A DNA stretch of 64,000 nt from Anaerovibrio lipolyticus DSM 3074 (GTDB lineage: Bacteria; Bacillota; Negativicutes; Selenomonadales; Selenomonadaceae): assembly GCF_900141865.1 (NCBI RefSeq), contig NZ_FQYW01000017.1:17082-81081 (forward strand), written 5' to 3'. Positions 24,283 to 34,044 of this stretch are shown here, piece by piece. How positions within the stretch are numbered: position 1 is the first letter of the stretch; each line of letters opens with the position of its first letter. The translations under genes were made by a program, and so were the position numbers. The notes under the pieces are model-generated. The model did no database searches. It worked only from the letters and a program-made list of their open reading frames with translations, and had not been told where the DNA came from.

Positions 24283-25128
24283 CTATTTATTCTTCCATGG
24301 TAACAACCGTGACTTCTTCACATGGGTATGCTCCCATCCCACTATTACCTCCAGGACAGAACCAGATACACATCTTGTCTTGGCTGAAATACTCATACAG
24401 TTGGCCGGCTTGGTGCTGGGATCAATCTCCGCAATTTTAAGTCCAGTACGCACAGGGCAATTATCGTGAAGCATACCTCTGAGTACACCGGCAATAGGGG
24501 TTCTTATCTCCAATACATGACCACCATCCACATGAAGGCGGCCAATAAGCTCATCCTTATCGATAATATAAGCTGTAGGATGGCCTGCCTCCAGATAACC
24601 GTCGCATGGAGAATTAATAGAGTGGGATGCCCTCATAATAGCCCTGGCCTCAGCTATATCCTTCTCCGGCAGTGCAATACCATCGTGAAGAATACGCCCC
24701 AGATTGTGTCCTCTGGCAGTTTCAATAACACAGGTCACATCCTGACCTGCCACAAATCCAGGACCAATACCAATAGTCAACGGGGCCATATCCTTATTGG
24801 TGCCAAGATTGCGCTTAGCATAAATAGCATCTACCAGTACCTTTGGCTTAAACACCTTCAGGGATTCCAACCCCGGGTCCACCATGATAACCAGCTTGCC
24901 CTCTTTAAGCATTTTGCTGGCCTCCTTGGCGTCGTCAGCTTTATAACAGGTAACCCTTTCCACGGTGGTCTCACCGTCATAAATGGCCTCAGAAAATACA
25001 ATATTTCTACGAATGGCCGAAGGATACTGCTGCTCCAGCATCAGCACCTTATAGCCACAGTTATACAGTCGATGAGCAATGCCTGTGGCCAGCTCACCGC
25101 CACCCCTAATCATAATAAGTTGTTTCAT
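24283..25128 (-). CDS. yqeB: YqeB-type protein for selenium-dependent molybdenum cofactor (EF2563 family)
   Basis: A 281-aa protein. The N-terminal nucleotide-fold motif is MIRGGGELATGIAHRLYNCG. The family stretch VVIMVDPG-like (KLVIMVDPGLESLKVFKP) is followed by ARGHNLGRILHDGIALP and the conserved C-terminal RTPIAGVLRGMLHDNCPVRTG. This matches YqeB/EF2563, which is linked by genome context to maturation of selenium-containing molybdenum hydroxylases. No hydroxylase, selD or yqeC is in this window, so the link is family knowledge only. It starts 3 nt after the stop of the upstream radical SAM gene. Confidence 0.85.
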   Translation of the reverse strand: MKQLIMIRGGGELATGIAHRLYNCGYKVLMLEQQYPSAIRRNIVFSEAIYDGETTVERVTCYKADDAKEASKMLKEGKLVIMVDPGLESLKVFKPKVLVDAIYAKRNLGTNKDMAPLTIGIGPGFVAGQDVTCVIETARGHNLGRILHDGIALPEKDIAEARAIMRASHSINSPCDGYLEAGHPTAYIIDKDELIGRLHVDGGHVLEIRTPIAGVLRGMLHDNCPVRTGLKIAEIDPSTKPANCMSISAKTRCVSGSVLEVIVGWEHTHVKKSRLLPWKNK

Positions 25129-25131
25129 TTC

Positions 25132-25794
25132 TTAGCTGTCCTCATATATACGAACCCGAAGCTTCAGCCCCCGGTCATCACAAATCTTCTGGCAAAGATC
25201 AATTTCCTGCTGATTTTCCACCTTTTCCACCACGGTCATTACCACATTGGGCACATATTCCTTGCAGTCCACAGCAAATTTCAGCATGGCATCAAAGGAC
25301 TCAATACCATACTTGGCACGGGTCAGCTCCAAGTAACGTTCCTTATTGGAAGCATTCAGGCTGATAGAAACCGTATCCAAAATTCCCCCGGCAAAATCAC
25401 CGGCTGTGCTGCGCCCATACATCAAATCAGAAAGGCCGTTGGTATTAAGACGGGTTTTAACTTCAGGATGTGTGTCCTTAACATACTTTAAAAGCTCCAC
25501 CACTGCATCAATTCGGCAGGTGGGCTCACCAAAGCCGCAGAAAACAATTTCCGATACCATATCCCAAGGCAGCTCATCCAGAAGCGACTTAACCTCAGGG
25601 ACAGAAGGCTCTTCCTTTAGCCAAAGAGAGCTCTGCTCTGCCATTTCCTTCATATTCCGCAGACAAAAGGTACAGGCACAATTACATTTATTTGTGAGAT
25701 TTATATATATTCCCCGCTTGCCCTCTGGCTGTTCCTTTAAACTGTCGGCCACTTGCAAATATCTGCCGCCGGCATGAGTTGCATAAACTATCAT
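25132..25794 (-). CDS. TatD-associated type radical SAM protein
   Basis: A 220-aa short radical SAM protein. The cluster motif is CNCACTFC within INLTNKCNCACTFCLRNMKE, and the GGEP-like motif is FCGFGEPTCRID. The N-terminus MIVYATHAGGRYLQV and the short length match a group usually named TatD family-associated radical SAM proteins. Here tatD is about 23 kb away, so that association is not reproduced locally. GGGGTGG lies just before the ATG. The reaction is unknown. Confidence 0.8.
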   Translation of the reverse strand: MIVYATHAGGRYLQVADSLKEQPEGKRGIYINLTNKCNCACTFCLRNMKEMAEQSSLWLKEEPSVPEVKSLLDELPWDMVSEIVFCGFGEPTCRIDAVVELLKYVKDTHPEVKTRLNTNGLSDLMYGRSTAGDFAGGILDTVSISLNASNKERYLELTRAKYGIESFDAMLKFAVDCKEYVPNVVMTVVEKVENQQEIDLCQKICDDRGLKLRVRIYEDS

Positions 25795-25816
25795 ACTGCC
25801 ACCCCGTATATCACAC

Positions 25817-26644
25817 TTATTTTAGCTCAGTCAAAAATTCTTCAAAAGCCAATCCATAATTCCATGGCAAATCCAGCTCACAGGTGTATTCCAGAACCTT
25901 ATTAATAAAATCAGCAGCCTTTATTACCGCTTCCTCCAAAGATTCCCCATTCACAAGACTTCCCGCCACAATGGCGGCAAAGGCATCGCCGGTGCCGGAG
26001 CGATCATCCCCCACCTTGTCCTTCTTTATAATGCCCTGAAGACCATCCTTTTCAAAAAGATAGTTCTTTATATGGGTATCATCACTTAGTCCTGTGATTA
26101 CTACCTGCTTAGGACCACGGTCAGAAAGGGCCTTGGCCATTTTGGCCAGTTCATCCTCACAGATTCTGCCATTTTCCGGATATTCTACATCCAGCAGCTG
26201 ACAGGCCTCTGTGAGATTAGGAGTTACCAAATCGGCCCATTTTAAAAGCCGGCGCATTTCCCGGCACATCTCAGGAGTGTATGATGAATAAAGCCGTCCA
26301 TAGTCCCCCATTACCGGGTCCACCATAACCTGGGTATTATCACCCTTGAAACGATGGATAAAATCCTCCACCAGATTAATCTGATCCAGACTTCCCAAAA
26401 AGCCAGTGCAGATACCATCGAATTCAATTTTATGCTGAGCCCAGCTATCCATATAAGGAGTCATGCGCTGGGTATAATCATCAATAAAGGGATTTTCGAA
26501 GCCAGTATGTACAGATAATATAGCCGTGGGCAACGGACAGGCCTGAATCTTCATGGCGGAAATCAGTGGCAGCTCCACGGTAACGGAACATCTGCCAAAG
26601 CCCGTAATATCATTAACCAACGCAATACGCTTCTGCCTTTTCAT
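25817..26644 (-). CDS. pdxY: Pyridoxal/pyridoxamine kinase (PdxY/PdxK-like)
   Basis: A 275-aa ribokinase-fold enzyme that phosphorylates B6 vitamers, giving PLP. Motifs are ALVNDITGFGRCSVTVELPL, LSVHTGFENPF, VDPVMGDYGRLYSSYTPEM and the anion-hole DDRSGTGDAFAAIVAG with the catalytic Asp. The start is placed at the ATG at 26644, eight bases after an AAGG. An upstream in-frame start at 26665 is less likely. The first motif resembles pyridoxamine kinase more than ThiD. It is flanked by a SEDS gene with no obvious functional link. Confidence 0.85.
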   Translation of the reverse strand: MKRQKRIALVNDITGFGRCSVTVELPLISAMKIQACPLPTAILSVHTGFENPFIDDYTQRMTPYMDSWAQHKIEFDGICTGFLGSLDQINLVEDFIHRFKGDNTQVMVDPVMGDYGRLYSSYTPEMCREMRRLLKWADLVTPNLTEACQLLDVEYPENGRICEDELAKMAKALSDRGPKQVVITGLSDDTHIKNYLFEKDGLQGIIKKDKVGDDRSGTGDAFAAIVAGSLVNGESLEEAVIKAADFINKVLEYTCELDLPWNYGLAFEEFLTELK

Positions 26645-26679
26645 GCAACATCTACCTTCTATCATCTGTCATACAAAAA

Positions 26680-27894
26680 TTATTTCACTCGTCTGAGGTG
26701 CGGCCCAGTTCGTCTTATCAGCTTAGGCTCCCTTCTCAGGGCCTCCCGAATAAGCTCCTTTTCCTTTATCATGGTTGTCTGTCTGCTGATGTTAACCAGA
26801 ATTCCTATGGCAAAAAGGGACATAACCAAAGATGTACCACCATAACTGATAAATGGCAATGGTACACCAACAACCGGAATCATGCCACTAACCATAATGA
26901 GATTGGCCACAGCCTGCCCTCCAATGAGGAGCAATACCCCTACAGCCAGCATCTGACCATACATATCCTGGGCCTGCATGGCAATAGCTGCCGCATAACG
27001 ACAAAACAGCATATATACTATCAAAATAGCCAAAACCACAAAAAAGCCCATTTCCTGGCTAAACACCGCAAAGGCAAAGTCCGTATGGGCCTCCGGCAAA
27101 TAATCATATTTACTGAGCCCCTGACCAATGCCCATACCAAAAAGGCCTCCGGAACCAATGGACATCAGAGACCTTACCGTCTGATAACCCTGATCCTGGG
27201 CATAGGGCCATGGATCATAGGTAACCATCAGGCGCTCCAATCGGTATGGCTGCATGTAAATCATAAAGCCCACCAATATCAGTCCACCCAAAAGCAACCA
27301 TTTTAGCTTGCTGAAATGCAGGCCCCCCACCACAAGCATCAATATAGGGATACCCATAACAATACAGGCAGTACCCATATCCGGCTCAACATAAACCAGC
27401 AGGGCCATGGCTCCCACCACCCCCAGCTGCCGATTGAAGAGATTTACTTCCTTGCCCTGTCCATTTCTAAAGGAAATATAATAACCAGCCAGCATAATAC
27501 TTACCAGCTTGGCAAATTCCGCAGGCTGGAAGGAAAAGCCCGGGAGGGGAATCCAGCGGCGGGCACCATTAACAGGATCCGTAAAGAGCAGCACCACTAA
27601 AAGGCAAGCCATCAATATAACGGTTACTGGCATTATCAAAGAACGCCATTTGTGATAATCCACCCTGGCTCCCACATAGCATAAAAGCAGCCCCAAAATC
27701 ATGCTGACAGCGTGCCTTAGCAAAAATGCATAAGGACTCCCATAGTCCCTTTCAGCCATAACAAAGGTTGAACTGAACACATTAAAAAGTCCTGCAATAA
27801 GCAATATTATCACCAGAGTCATAATGGCTTCATGGTTGTTTTTCCATAATTTGACGCCCTGTCTGCGCGGTGTCAGTGGCTCTACTTTACTCAA
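26680..27894 (-). CDS. ftsW: SEDS-family peptidoglycan polymerase (FtsW/SpoVE-like)
   Basis: A 404-aa protein with about ten membrane segments. SEDS motifs are GARRWIPLPGFSFQPAEFAKL near residue 110, ending one turn before the next helix, and the catalytic-Asp region DYLPEAHTDFAFAVFSQE. The C-terminal VPLPFISYGGTSLVMS is also diagnostic. These proteins polymerise lipid II glycan strands with a partner class B PBP. The motif order favours FtsW/SpoVE over RodA, but RodA cannot be excluded. The start appears to be TTG at 27894, overlapping the trmB stop as TTGA. GAGG is 10 nt upstream. Confidence 0.88.
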   Translation of the reverse strand: MSKVEPLTPRRQGVKLWKNNHEAIMTLVIILLIAGLFNVFSSTFVMAERDYGSPYAFLLRHAVSMILGLLLCYVGARVDYHKWRSLIMPVTVILMACLLVVLLFTDPVNGARRWIPLPGFSFQPAEFAKLVSIMLAGYYISFRNGQGKEVNLFNRQLGVVGAMALLVYVEPDMGTACIVMGIPILMLVVGGLHFSKLKWLLLGGLILVGFMIYMQPYRLERLMVTYDPWPYAQDQGYQTVRSLMSIGSGGLFGMGIGQGLSKYDYLPEAHTDFAFAVFSQEMGFFVVLAILIVYMLFCRYAAAIAMQAQDMYGQMLAVGVLLLIGGQAVANLIMVSGMIPVVGVPLPFISYGGTSLVMSLFAIGILVNISRQTTMIKEKELIREALRREPKLIRRTGPHLRRVK

Positions 27895-28541
27895 GGGAAG
27901 GTTACCTCACAACGATTAATTTTTTCACCAAATCCACTAAATTTACGCTCATACTCAGTCATAATATTATCTGGTCTATTTTCCGCATGAAGGTCAAAGG
28001 ACACATCATCCACCTGAAGGCCGGCCTCCTCAAACTGCTCCAGTGAGAAATCAAAGAGGGGGCGATTATCCGTCTTAAACACCAGCTTCCCCGGGTGCTT
28101 AAGCAGCTTGGAATAGCGCTTCAAAAAGCCCACATGGGTAAGGCGGCGCTTGGCATGTCTTGCCTTTGGCCAAGGATCACAGAAATTGATGTAGAACTGA
28201 TCTACCTCGCCTTCAGAAAAAATCGTCTCAATATTATTAATATCAAATACCAGGAGCTTCACATTGGTAATACCCAGCTCCCGAATTTTTTTTGCAGCCA
28301 TGTAAAGCACATCCTGCTGTGCCTCAATGCCAATGAAATTTATATCAGGATGACGGAGAGCCATCTGACTTATAAAGTCTCCCTTGCCGGTACCCAGCTC
28401 CACATGAAGGTTGGCCTGGCGACCAAATACCTCATGCCATTTCCCCTTCTGCTCCTCAGAGGCTGGATTATCCTTAGGGAACACAAAATCATCAAAATCA
28501 TGAATAGCCTGGTCAACCCAAGGCTTTCTACGTAAACGCAA
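27891..28541 (-). CDS. trmB: tRNA (guanine-N7-)-methyltransferase
   Basis: A 216-aa SAM enzyme that makes m7G46 in tRNA. Motifs are HVELGTGKGDFISQMALRHP (SAM binding), NFIGIEAQQDVLYMAAKKI, the family-specific FYINFCDPWPKARHAKRRL and LVFKTDNRPLFDFSLE. The length is typical. It overlaps the start of the SEDS gene and follows the regulator gene by 22 nt. Confidence 0.95.
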   Translation of the reverse strand: MRLRRKPWVDQAIHDFDDFVFPKDNPASEEQKGKWHEVFGRQANLHVELGTGKGDFISQMALRHPDINFIGIEAQQDVLYMAAKKIRELGITNVKLLVFDINNIETIFSEGEVDQFYINFCDPWPKARHAKRRLTHVGFLKRYSKLLKHPGKLVFKTDNRPLFDFSLEQFEEAGLQVDDVSFDLHAENRPDNIMTEYERKFSGFGEKINRCEVTFP

Positions 28542-28562
28542 ACTTATCGCTCCTATTCAAAA

Positions 28563-30479
28563 TTACTTTTTCTCAAAGCCATACTTTTTTAGATAGCGGT
28601 ACAGGGTAACACGGCTTACGTGAAGGAGATTTGCCATACGGGATACATTGCCCCCCGCGGCCTTCCACGCCTTTACGAAAATATCCTTGTCTTCCTTCCA
28701 CTTATTATCAGGCTTCACATCACCCATAAGGTTAATGTCCTCAGGTCTGATAACACCATCTGTGGTCTTGAAGAAGGCCACCTCCAGCACCCCCTGAAGC
28801 TGCTTGATATTCCCCGGCCAATCATAATTGGTAAGGATATTCACAGTTTCCTCCGCAATGGTCTTTTGCGGCATCTGATGCTGACTGGCCAGCTCATTTA
28901 CAATATGAACTGCCAAATCCCGTATATCCTCCCGACGGTTTCTCAGGGACGGTATACGAATCACACTTCTCGAAATGATATCATATAATTCTCTTGCAAA
29001 CAAGCCTCTTTCAGTAAGACGCTTCAAATCGCTGTCACATGCCCCCACAATGCGCACATCGATAGAGCGGTCCACATCCTCACCTACACGGTTGGACTGA
29101 GAGGTATTGAGGGCTGCTGCCAGCTCTATGGCAATATTTTTAGGCATTTTCTCTATTTCATCAATAAAGAGAGTACCACCGGAAGCCAGCTCCAATTTAC
29201 CAGGATGGCTGATTTCCGAATTAAGGGCTACACCAAAGAGCTCCTGTTCCAGAATTTCCGGAGTTGTATCACCACAATGAATGGTAATGAGTGGTCCTGC
29301 TGCCCGAGGGCTGGCCTGATGAATACCATGGGCCATACGCTGCTTTCCTGTTCCCGCTTCACCCTGAATCAACATGTGATGCTTATTTCTGGCGATGCGC
29401 AAAGCCTTATCCTTAATGGAGCTAAAGTTGGTGCCGGCACTTACCAAGGAATTCAGACTGTATTTTGCTGTAAAGCCTGCCGCATGAGCCACCAAAGTAC
29501 GCAAATCCTCAATAGGCATGGACACTGCTACTACACTGTGAACAGTTTCATCTCCATTGTAATCCAAAGGCACTACGGTGGTAATATCCTCGTAGGTCTT
29601 GGCCTGAGTAATCCAGGTAACCTCTTTATTGTAGGAAGGCACACCTTTAAATCCGCGATATATAGGGGTGTGGCGGTAATTCATTATAACCTCGTTAAGG
29701 TTTGTCTTCACCTCATTATTATCCTGAGGCTGGGCGCCAATACCCATAAGACGGCTCATGCCCAGCTTATTGGCATAGGCCACCTCATCTCCCGCCATAA
29801 CATGATATACCGCGAAAGGAGTTGCATCCAATATAGCCTCCTGGGCCTTGATGCGGGTAAACTGATGGAGATAAACCTCCAAGGATTCTTTAATGGTAAG
29901 AAGCATGGCAATAATAGCATCCTGAGGCATATCAGTCTGTTCCACCGCCACCAAAGAAATGATATACTGCAGCTCATTATCCACAATTATAGGTGCTGAG
30001 CAGGCATCGCTTTGCTGGCATTCTGCTGCCCACATCTCAGGGCCAAAGAGCCAAAATGGTGCCCTGTGTTCATAAGCAATACTAATGGAGGAAGTGCCAA
30101 CCTCCTCAATGCCCACCCGAACCCCCTCAATTTCACCTGGGGTCATCTGATAAAATGGCATTGAATAACTCTTTAACACGGTACAGTTTGCATCCAATAT
30201 AAGCAGACTGATATTGTATTTCTGGAAGAATTCCCGAACATTGCCACTGATATCCTCCAAATACTTTATAGCTGGGCCATGGAGCTTTTGAGCCTCCTTC
30301 AGCTCAGCCTCAGAAAGGTGCTTGGCTGTGGACATTTTATCCGATGGCACCTTTAAGGCAGCACTTTTTTCCCAGGACTTGGCCACCCAAGGATGTACAT
30401 TAGGATCTATTTCTCCTGTTTCGATAAATCTATGGTAATATGCTTCCAGCTTTTCACGACTGCGACGTTCCCTAATCAT
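28563..30479 (-). CDS. AcoR-like AAA+ (sigma-54 interaction domain) regulator lacking GAFTGA
   Basis: A 638-aa protein. The N-terminal GAF-like sensor is residues about 65-215 and the PAS-like region about 220-330. The AAA+ domain is about 345-575, with Walker A GEAGTGKQRM and Walker B GGTLFIDEIEK. A Fis-type helix-turn-helix lies at the end (GNVSRMANLLHVSRVTLYRY). The layout matches AcoR regulators. Where sigma-54 activators have GAFTGA after ELFG, this protein reads ELFGVALNSEISHPGKLELA, so the loop that touches sigma-54 is missing. It may act on sigma-70 promoters as TyrR does. The ATG at 30479 is preferred to the TTG at 30497, which overlaps the GGAG site. Confidence 0.85.
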   Translation of the reverse strand: MIRERRSREKLEAYYHRFIETGEIDPNVHPWVAKSWEKSAALKVPSDKMSTAKHLSEAELKEAQKLHGPAIKYLEDISGNVREFFQKYNISLLILDANCTVLKSYSMPFYQMTPGEIEGVRVGIEEVGTSSISIAYEHRAPFWLFGPEMWAAECQQSDACSAPIIVDNELQYIISLVAVEQTDMPQDAIIAMLLTIKESLEVYLHQFTRIKAQEAILDATPFAVYHVMAGDEVAYANKLGMSRLMGIGAQPQDNNEVKTNLNEVIMNYRHTPIYRGFKGVPSYNKEVTWITQAKTYEDITTVVPLDYNGDETVHSVVAVSMPIEDLRTLVAHAAGFTAKYSLNSLVSAGTNFSSIKDKALRIARNKHHMLIQGEAGTGKQRMAHGIHQASPRAAGPLITIHCGDTTPEILEQELFGVALNSEISHPGKLELASGGTLFIDEIEKMPKNIAIELAAALNTSQSNRVGEDVDRSIDVRIVGACDSDLKRLTERGLFARELYDIISRSVIRIPSLRNRREDIRDLAVHIVNELASQHQMPQKTIAEETVNILTNYDWPGNIKQLQGVLEVAFFKTTDGVIRPEDINLMGDVKPDNKWKEDKDIFVKAWKAAGGNVSRMANLLHVSRVTLYRYLKKYGFEKK

Positions 30480-30555
30480 AAAGCTTTCACTCTCCAATCT
30501 ATCATAATAAGTTAGTTCAAAAGTAAAACGATTCTAAAACTATACATATACACCT

Positions 30556-30584
30556 ATTTTAGCATTAGTGATTTTTCTCTGCAA
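30556..30584 (-). promoter_or_regulatory. Promoter of the AcoR-like regulator gene
   Basis: Minus-strand TTGCAG (30584-30579), 17-nt spacer, TAAAAT (30561-30556) preceded by TGC as an extended -10. It is 76 nt upstream of the ATG at 30479. Confidence 0.6.
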
Positions 30585-30674
30585 ATTTTCCGACCTAAAA
30601 GTTACAATCAAACCTCAATTCTGTCCTATATATTGTAATATTTTGTTTGGTGACTTTTTTCAAGTTGTTAATTA

Positions 30675-30683
30675 TGATATAAT
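30675..30683 (+). promoter_or_regulatory. Extended -10 promoter of the small membrane protein gene
   Basis: TGATATAAT (TGn plus perfect TATAAT at 30678-30683), 55 nt before the ATG at 30738. The -35 region is only T-rich, which an extended -10 tolerates. Confidence 0.55.
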
Positions 30684-30737
30684 CTCATTGTCTGTACAAT
30701 AATGTATTAGAATAAAAAGGAGAATGGTGGTTTATAG

Positions 30738-31076
30738 ATGTCTACTCAATATAAGAAAATTCAGAAGAATTTATCCCCATCTGCTGATGGAGCAAACAGC
30801 AAGTCCAATATGAAGCCAAAGGCTTCCAGGGATTTACTTCTTCTCATCATGATTGCCCTTACCATGTTTGTTATGGCCTTGGGCTGGCAGACCCTTGATC
30901 AGATCGGCGTGGCTATGTACACCTGCCTTATGATTGGTATGGTTGTTGTTTACATTAACCGTCACGGCAACTTCACCGACAAGGTTCACAGAATTTTAGT
31001 TGGTGTAAGCATGGGCACACTCTTTGCTTCCGTTGGCCTCTTAGGCCTCAGCGTATACATGCAATATTTTGCATAA
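30738..31076 (+). CDS. Small membrane protein of unknown function
   Basis: A 112-aa protein. It has a ~30-residue polar N-terminus (MSTQYKKIQKNLSPSADGAN), then three hydrophobic segments (about 32-48, 52-68, 84-108) separated by INRHGNFTDKVHR. No family is recognised. AAGGAG lies rather far (about 15 nt) upstream, with GGTGG nearer. It is divergent from the AcoR-like regulator, a position often taken by a regulated target, but that is only suggestive. A repeat element starts directly after its TAA. Confidence 0.7.
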   Translation: MSTQYKKIQKNLSPSADGANSKSNMKPKASRDLLLLIMIALTMFVMALGWQTLDQIGVAMYTCLMIGMVVVYINRHGNFTDKVHRILVGVSMGTLFASVGLLGLSVYMQYFA

Positions 31077-31217
31077 TAACGAGCTTTAAGATGTCCCCTT
31101 CCTCTTTAGGTGGGGGAAAACAAACTACAACAGCTGGTGAGTATATCTCCCAGCTCGTTGAAACGCTAATTGGAAGATTTTTCTTCTAAAGAAGAAAAAT
31201 TTGAACAATGGCGTTAT
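31077..31217. repeat. Two-hairpin intergenic repeat, copy F1b (uninterrupted)
   Basis: This starts at the base after the stop codon of the small membrane protein gene. Hairpin 2 is closed by AACGAGCT (31078-31085) and AGCTCGTT (31152-31159). Hairpin 1 (31161-31215) has AAACGC/GCGTT ends and an ATTTTTCTTC/GAAGAAAAAT apical stem. It is the reverse complement of the copy at 2443-2610 but lacks the 25-bp insertion, so it probably shows the intact form of about 141 bp. Confidence 0.8.
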
Positions 31218-31230
31218 AACGTCAATTCAA

Positions 31231-31260
31231 ATCGGCTTTCTTCGGAGAGCCGATTTTTTA
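31231..31260 (+). terminator. Intrinsic terminator of the small membrane protein gene
   Basis: ATCGGCT/AGCCGAT stem (31231-31253) with a TTCG-containing loop, followed by TTTTTTA. Confidence 0.85.
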
Positions 31261-31264
31261 TATG

Positions 31265-31298
31265 TAAAAAAGACTGGTCCGAAAACCAGTCTTTTTTT
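31265..31298. terminator. Terminator of the atp operon (bidirectional)
   Basis: AGACTGGT (31271-31278) and ACCAGTCT (31285-31292) form a perfect 8-bp stem with a 6-nt loop. There is an A-run on one side and a T-run on the other, so it works for the minus-strand atp operon and backs up the plus-strand terminator. Confidence 0.9.
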
Positions 31299-31306
31299 CA
31301 TTTTTA

Positions 31307-31736
31307 TTAAATTTCGCCTTTGGTTCCCAGAGCCTTAAGACGAGCCAACGCACGCTGCAGTGAAGCCTCAGCACGAAGGAGATTGATATCCTCCCGAGCT
31401 GCGCCACCGGCCTTATAAGCCTCAATACGCTGCTTGGCACGTTCCATGGACTTACGGGGCACGATCTGCATCAATGTCCTCAGGAAGCTCTGCCACGGAC
31501 GCCAGCACAGAAATCTTTTCTGGCTGAACCTCCATAAAGCCACCGCCTACCGCCACCAGCTTCTCGGTGCCTTCCATTTTCACCCGCATGGCATGAGGCA
31601 CAAGGCCTGTTACCAGCGGAGCATGATGAGGCAGAATACCAAGCTCGCCATCAGTGGAACGGACAATCAGCATATCAATATCAGCAGAATAAACAACCTT
31701 ATCCGGAGATACAATCTCTAGCTTTATTGTAGCCAT
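31307..31736 (-). CDS. atpC: ATP synthase epsilon subunit, frameshifted
   Basis: Two overlapping frames together make one epsilon subunit of F1. The first (31736-31452) gives the beta-sandwich domain (MATIKLEIVSPDKVVYSADI ... ELPEDIDADRAP) and stops early. The second (down to 31307) supplies the normal C-terminal helices (RKSMERAKQRIEAYKAGGAA ...). The switch is at a run of four C on the coding strand (plus-strand G at 31456-31459). Removing one C restores ADRARKSMERAKQR. A sequencing or assembly error is the simplest reading. If real, the ring-inhibiting C-terminal helices are lost, which epsilon tolerates in other bacteria. Confidence 0.9.
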
Positions 31737-31739
31737 GGA

Positions 31740-33164
<1,425 letters not shown>

Positions 33165-34025
33165 TTATTTAAGTGCCTCAGCACCGCCCACGATCTCTGT
33201 GATCTCGCGGGTTATGCCGGCCTGACGAACTTTATTATAGTGCAAATCAAGTTTTGCGATAAGCTCCTGAGCATTATCCGTAGCGTTACTCATGGCATTC
33301 ATGCGGGAGCTGAGCTCACTGGCTGCTGCCTGTAAAAGCGCCGCATAAATGGTGGTAACAAGGTACTGTGGCAGAAGATACCCCAGCACCTCAGCTGCAT
33401 TAGGCTCATAGATGTATTCTGAACGAATTTTCTTCTCTTCGCCCTCCTTAGTGGCAAGATTGCCAAAAGGAAGCAGCTTAACAGTTTCAGGAACACAGTT
33501 AATTGCAGAAATGAATCTGGTATAAACCATGTACACTTCCTCAATTTCACCGGACTTGAAACGCTCAATGATATCCTCCGCTATATCCTTGGCATTTTCG
33601 AACTTAGGACGTTCGCTGATGCCAATATATTCACCGGAAACATCATAGCTACGGTTGGAAAAATAATCTCTTGCTTTACGGCCCACAGTTATAAGCTGAG
33701 TATTGCCCTTATCAGCCACCTGGGCAACGGCCTCCTTGATGGCATTACTGGAATATGCTCCAGCAAGTCCCTTATCGGAAGCGATTACCAGAATAAGGCG
33801 CTTTCCTCCCGGATAAACCTCCAGAAGTGGATGACTGAAGTCAGTCACATTGGCGGCAACATCAGATACGACCTGAGCCATTTTATCTGCATAAGGCTTA
33901 TTGGCAACAGCAGCCTCTTTAGCCTGACGAAGGCGGGAGGTTGCTACCATGTTCATGGCATTTGTGATTTGCTGTATACTCTTTACGCTCTTGATACGAC
34001 GGCGTATGTCCTGTAAACTAGCCAA
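33165..34025 (-). CDS. atpG: ATP synthase F1 gamma subunit
   Basis: A 286-aa central-stalk rotor subunit. Long N- and C-terminal helices are visible as MASLQDIRRRIKSVKSIQQI and SRMNAMSNATDNAQELIAKL, with the latter continuing into ITREITEIVGGAEAL. The Rossmann-like middle carries the SDKGLAGAYSSN signature. The length is typical. It lies between atpA and atpD as usual. Confidence 0.98.
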   Translation of the reverse strand: MASLQDIRRRIKSVKSIQQITNAMNMVATSRLRQAKEAAVANKPYADKMAQVVSDVAANVTDFSHPLLEVYPGGKRLILVIASDKGLAGAYSSNAIKEAVAQVADKGNTQLITVGRKARDYFSNRSYDVSGEYIGISERPKFENAKDIAEDIIERFKSGEIEEVYMVYTRFISAINCVPETVKLLPFGNLATKEGEEKKIRSEYIYEPNAAEVLGYLLPQYLVTTIYAALLQAAASELSSRMNAMSNATDNAQELIAKLDLHYNKVRQAGITREITEIVGGAEALK

Positions 34026-34044
34026 ATAAAATCACCTCGCTGCC

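Noticed and set aside
24466..25491. Plus-strand open frame of 341 codons opposite yqeB and the radical SAM gene
   Set aside because: Spans two real genes on the other strand and lacks recognisable motifs.
31452..31460. Programmed frameshift in atpC
   Set aside because: The C4 run lacks a proper slippery heptamer and epsilon subunits are not known to use frameshifting; error or mutation is simpler.
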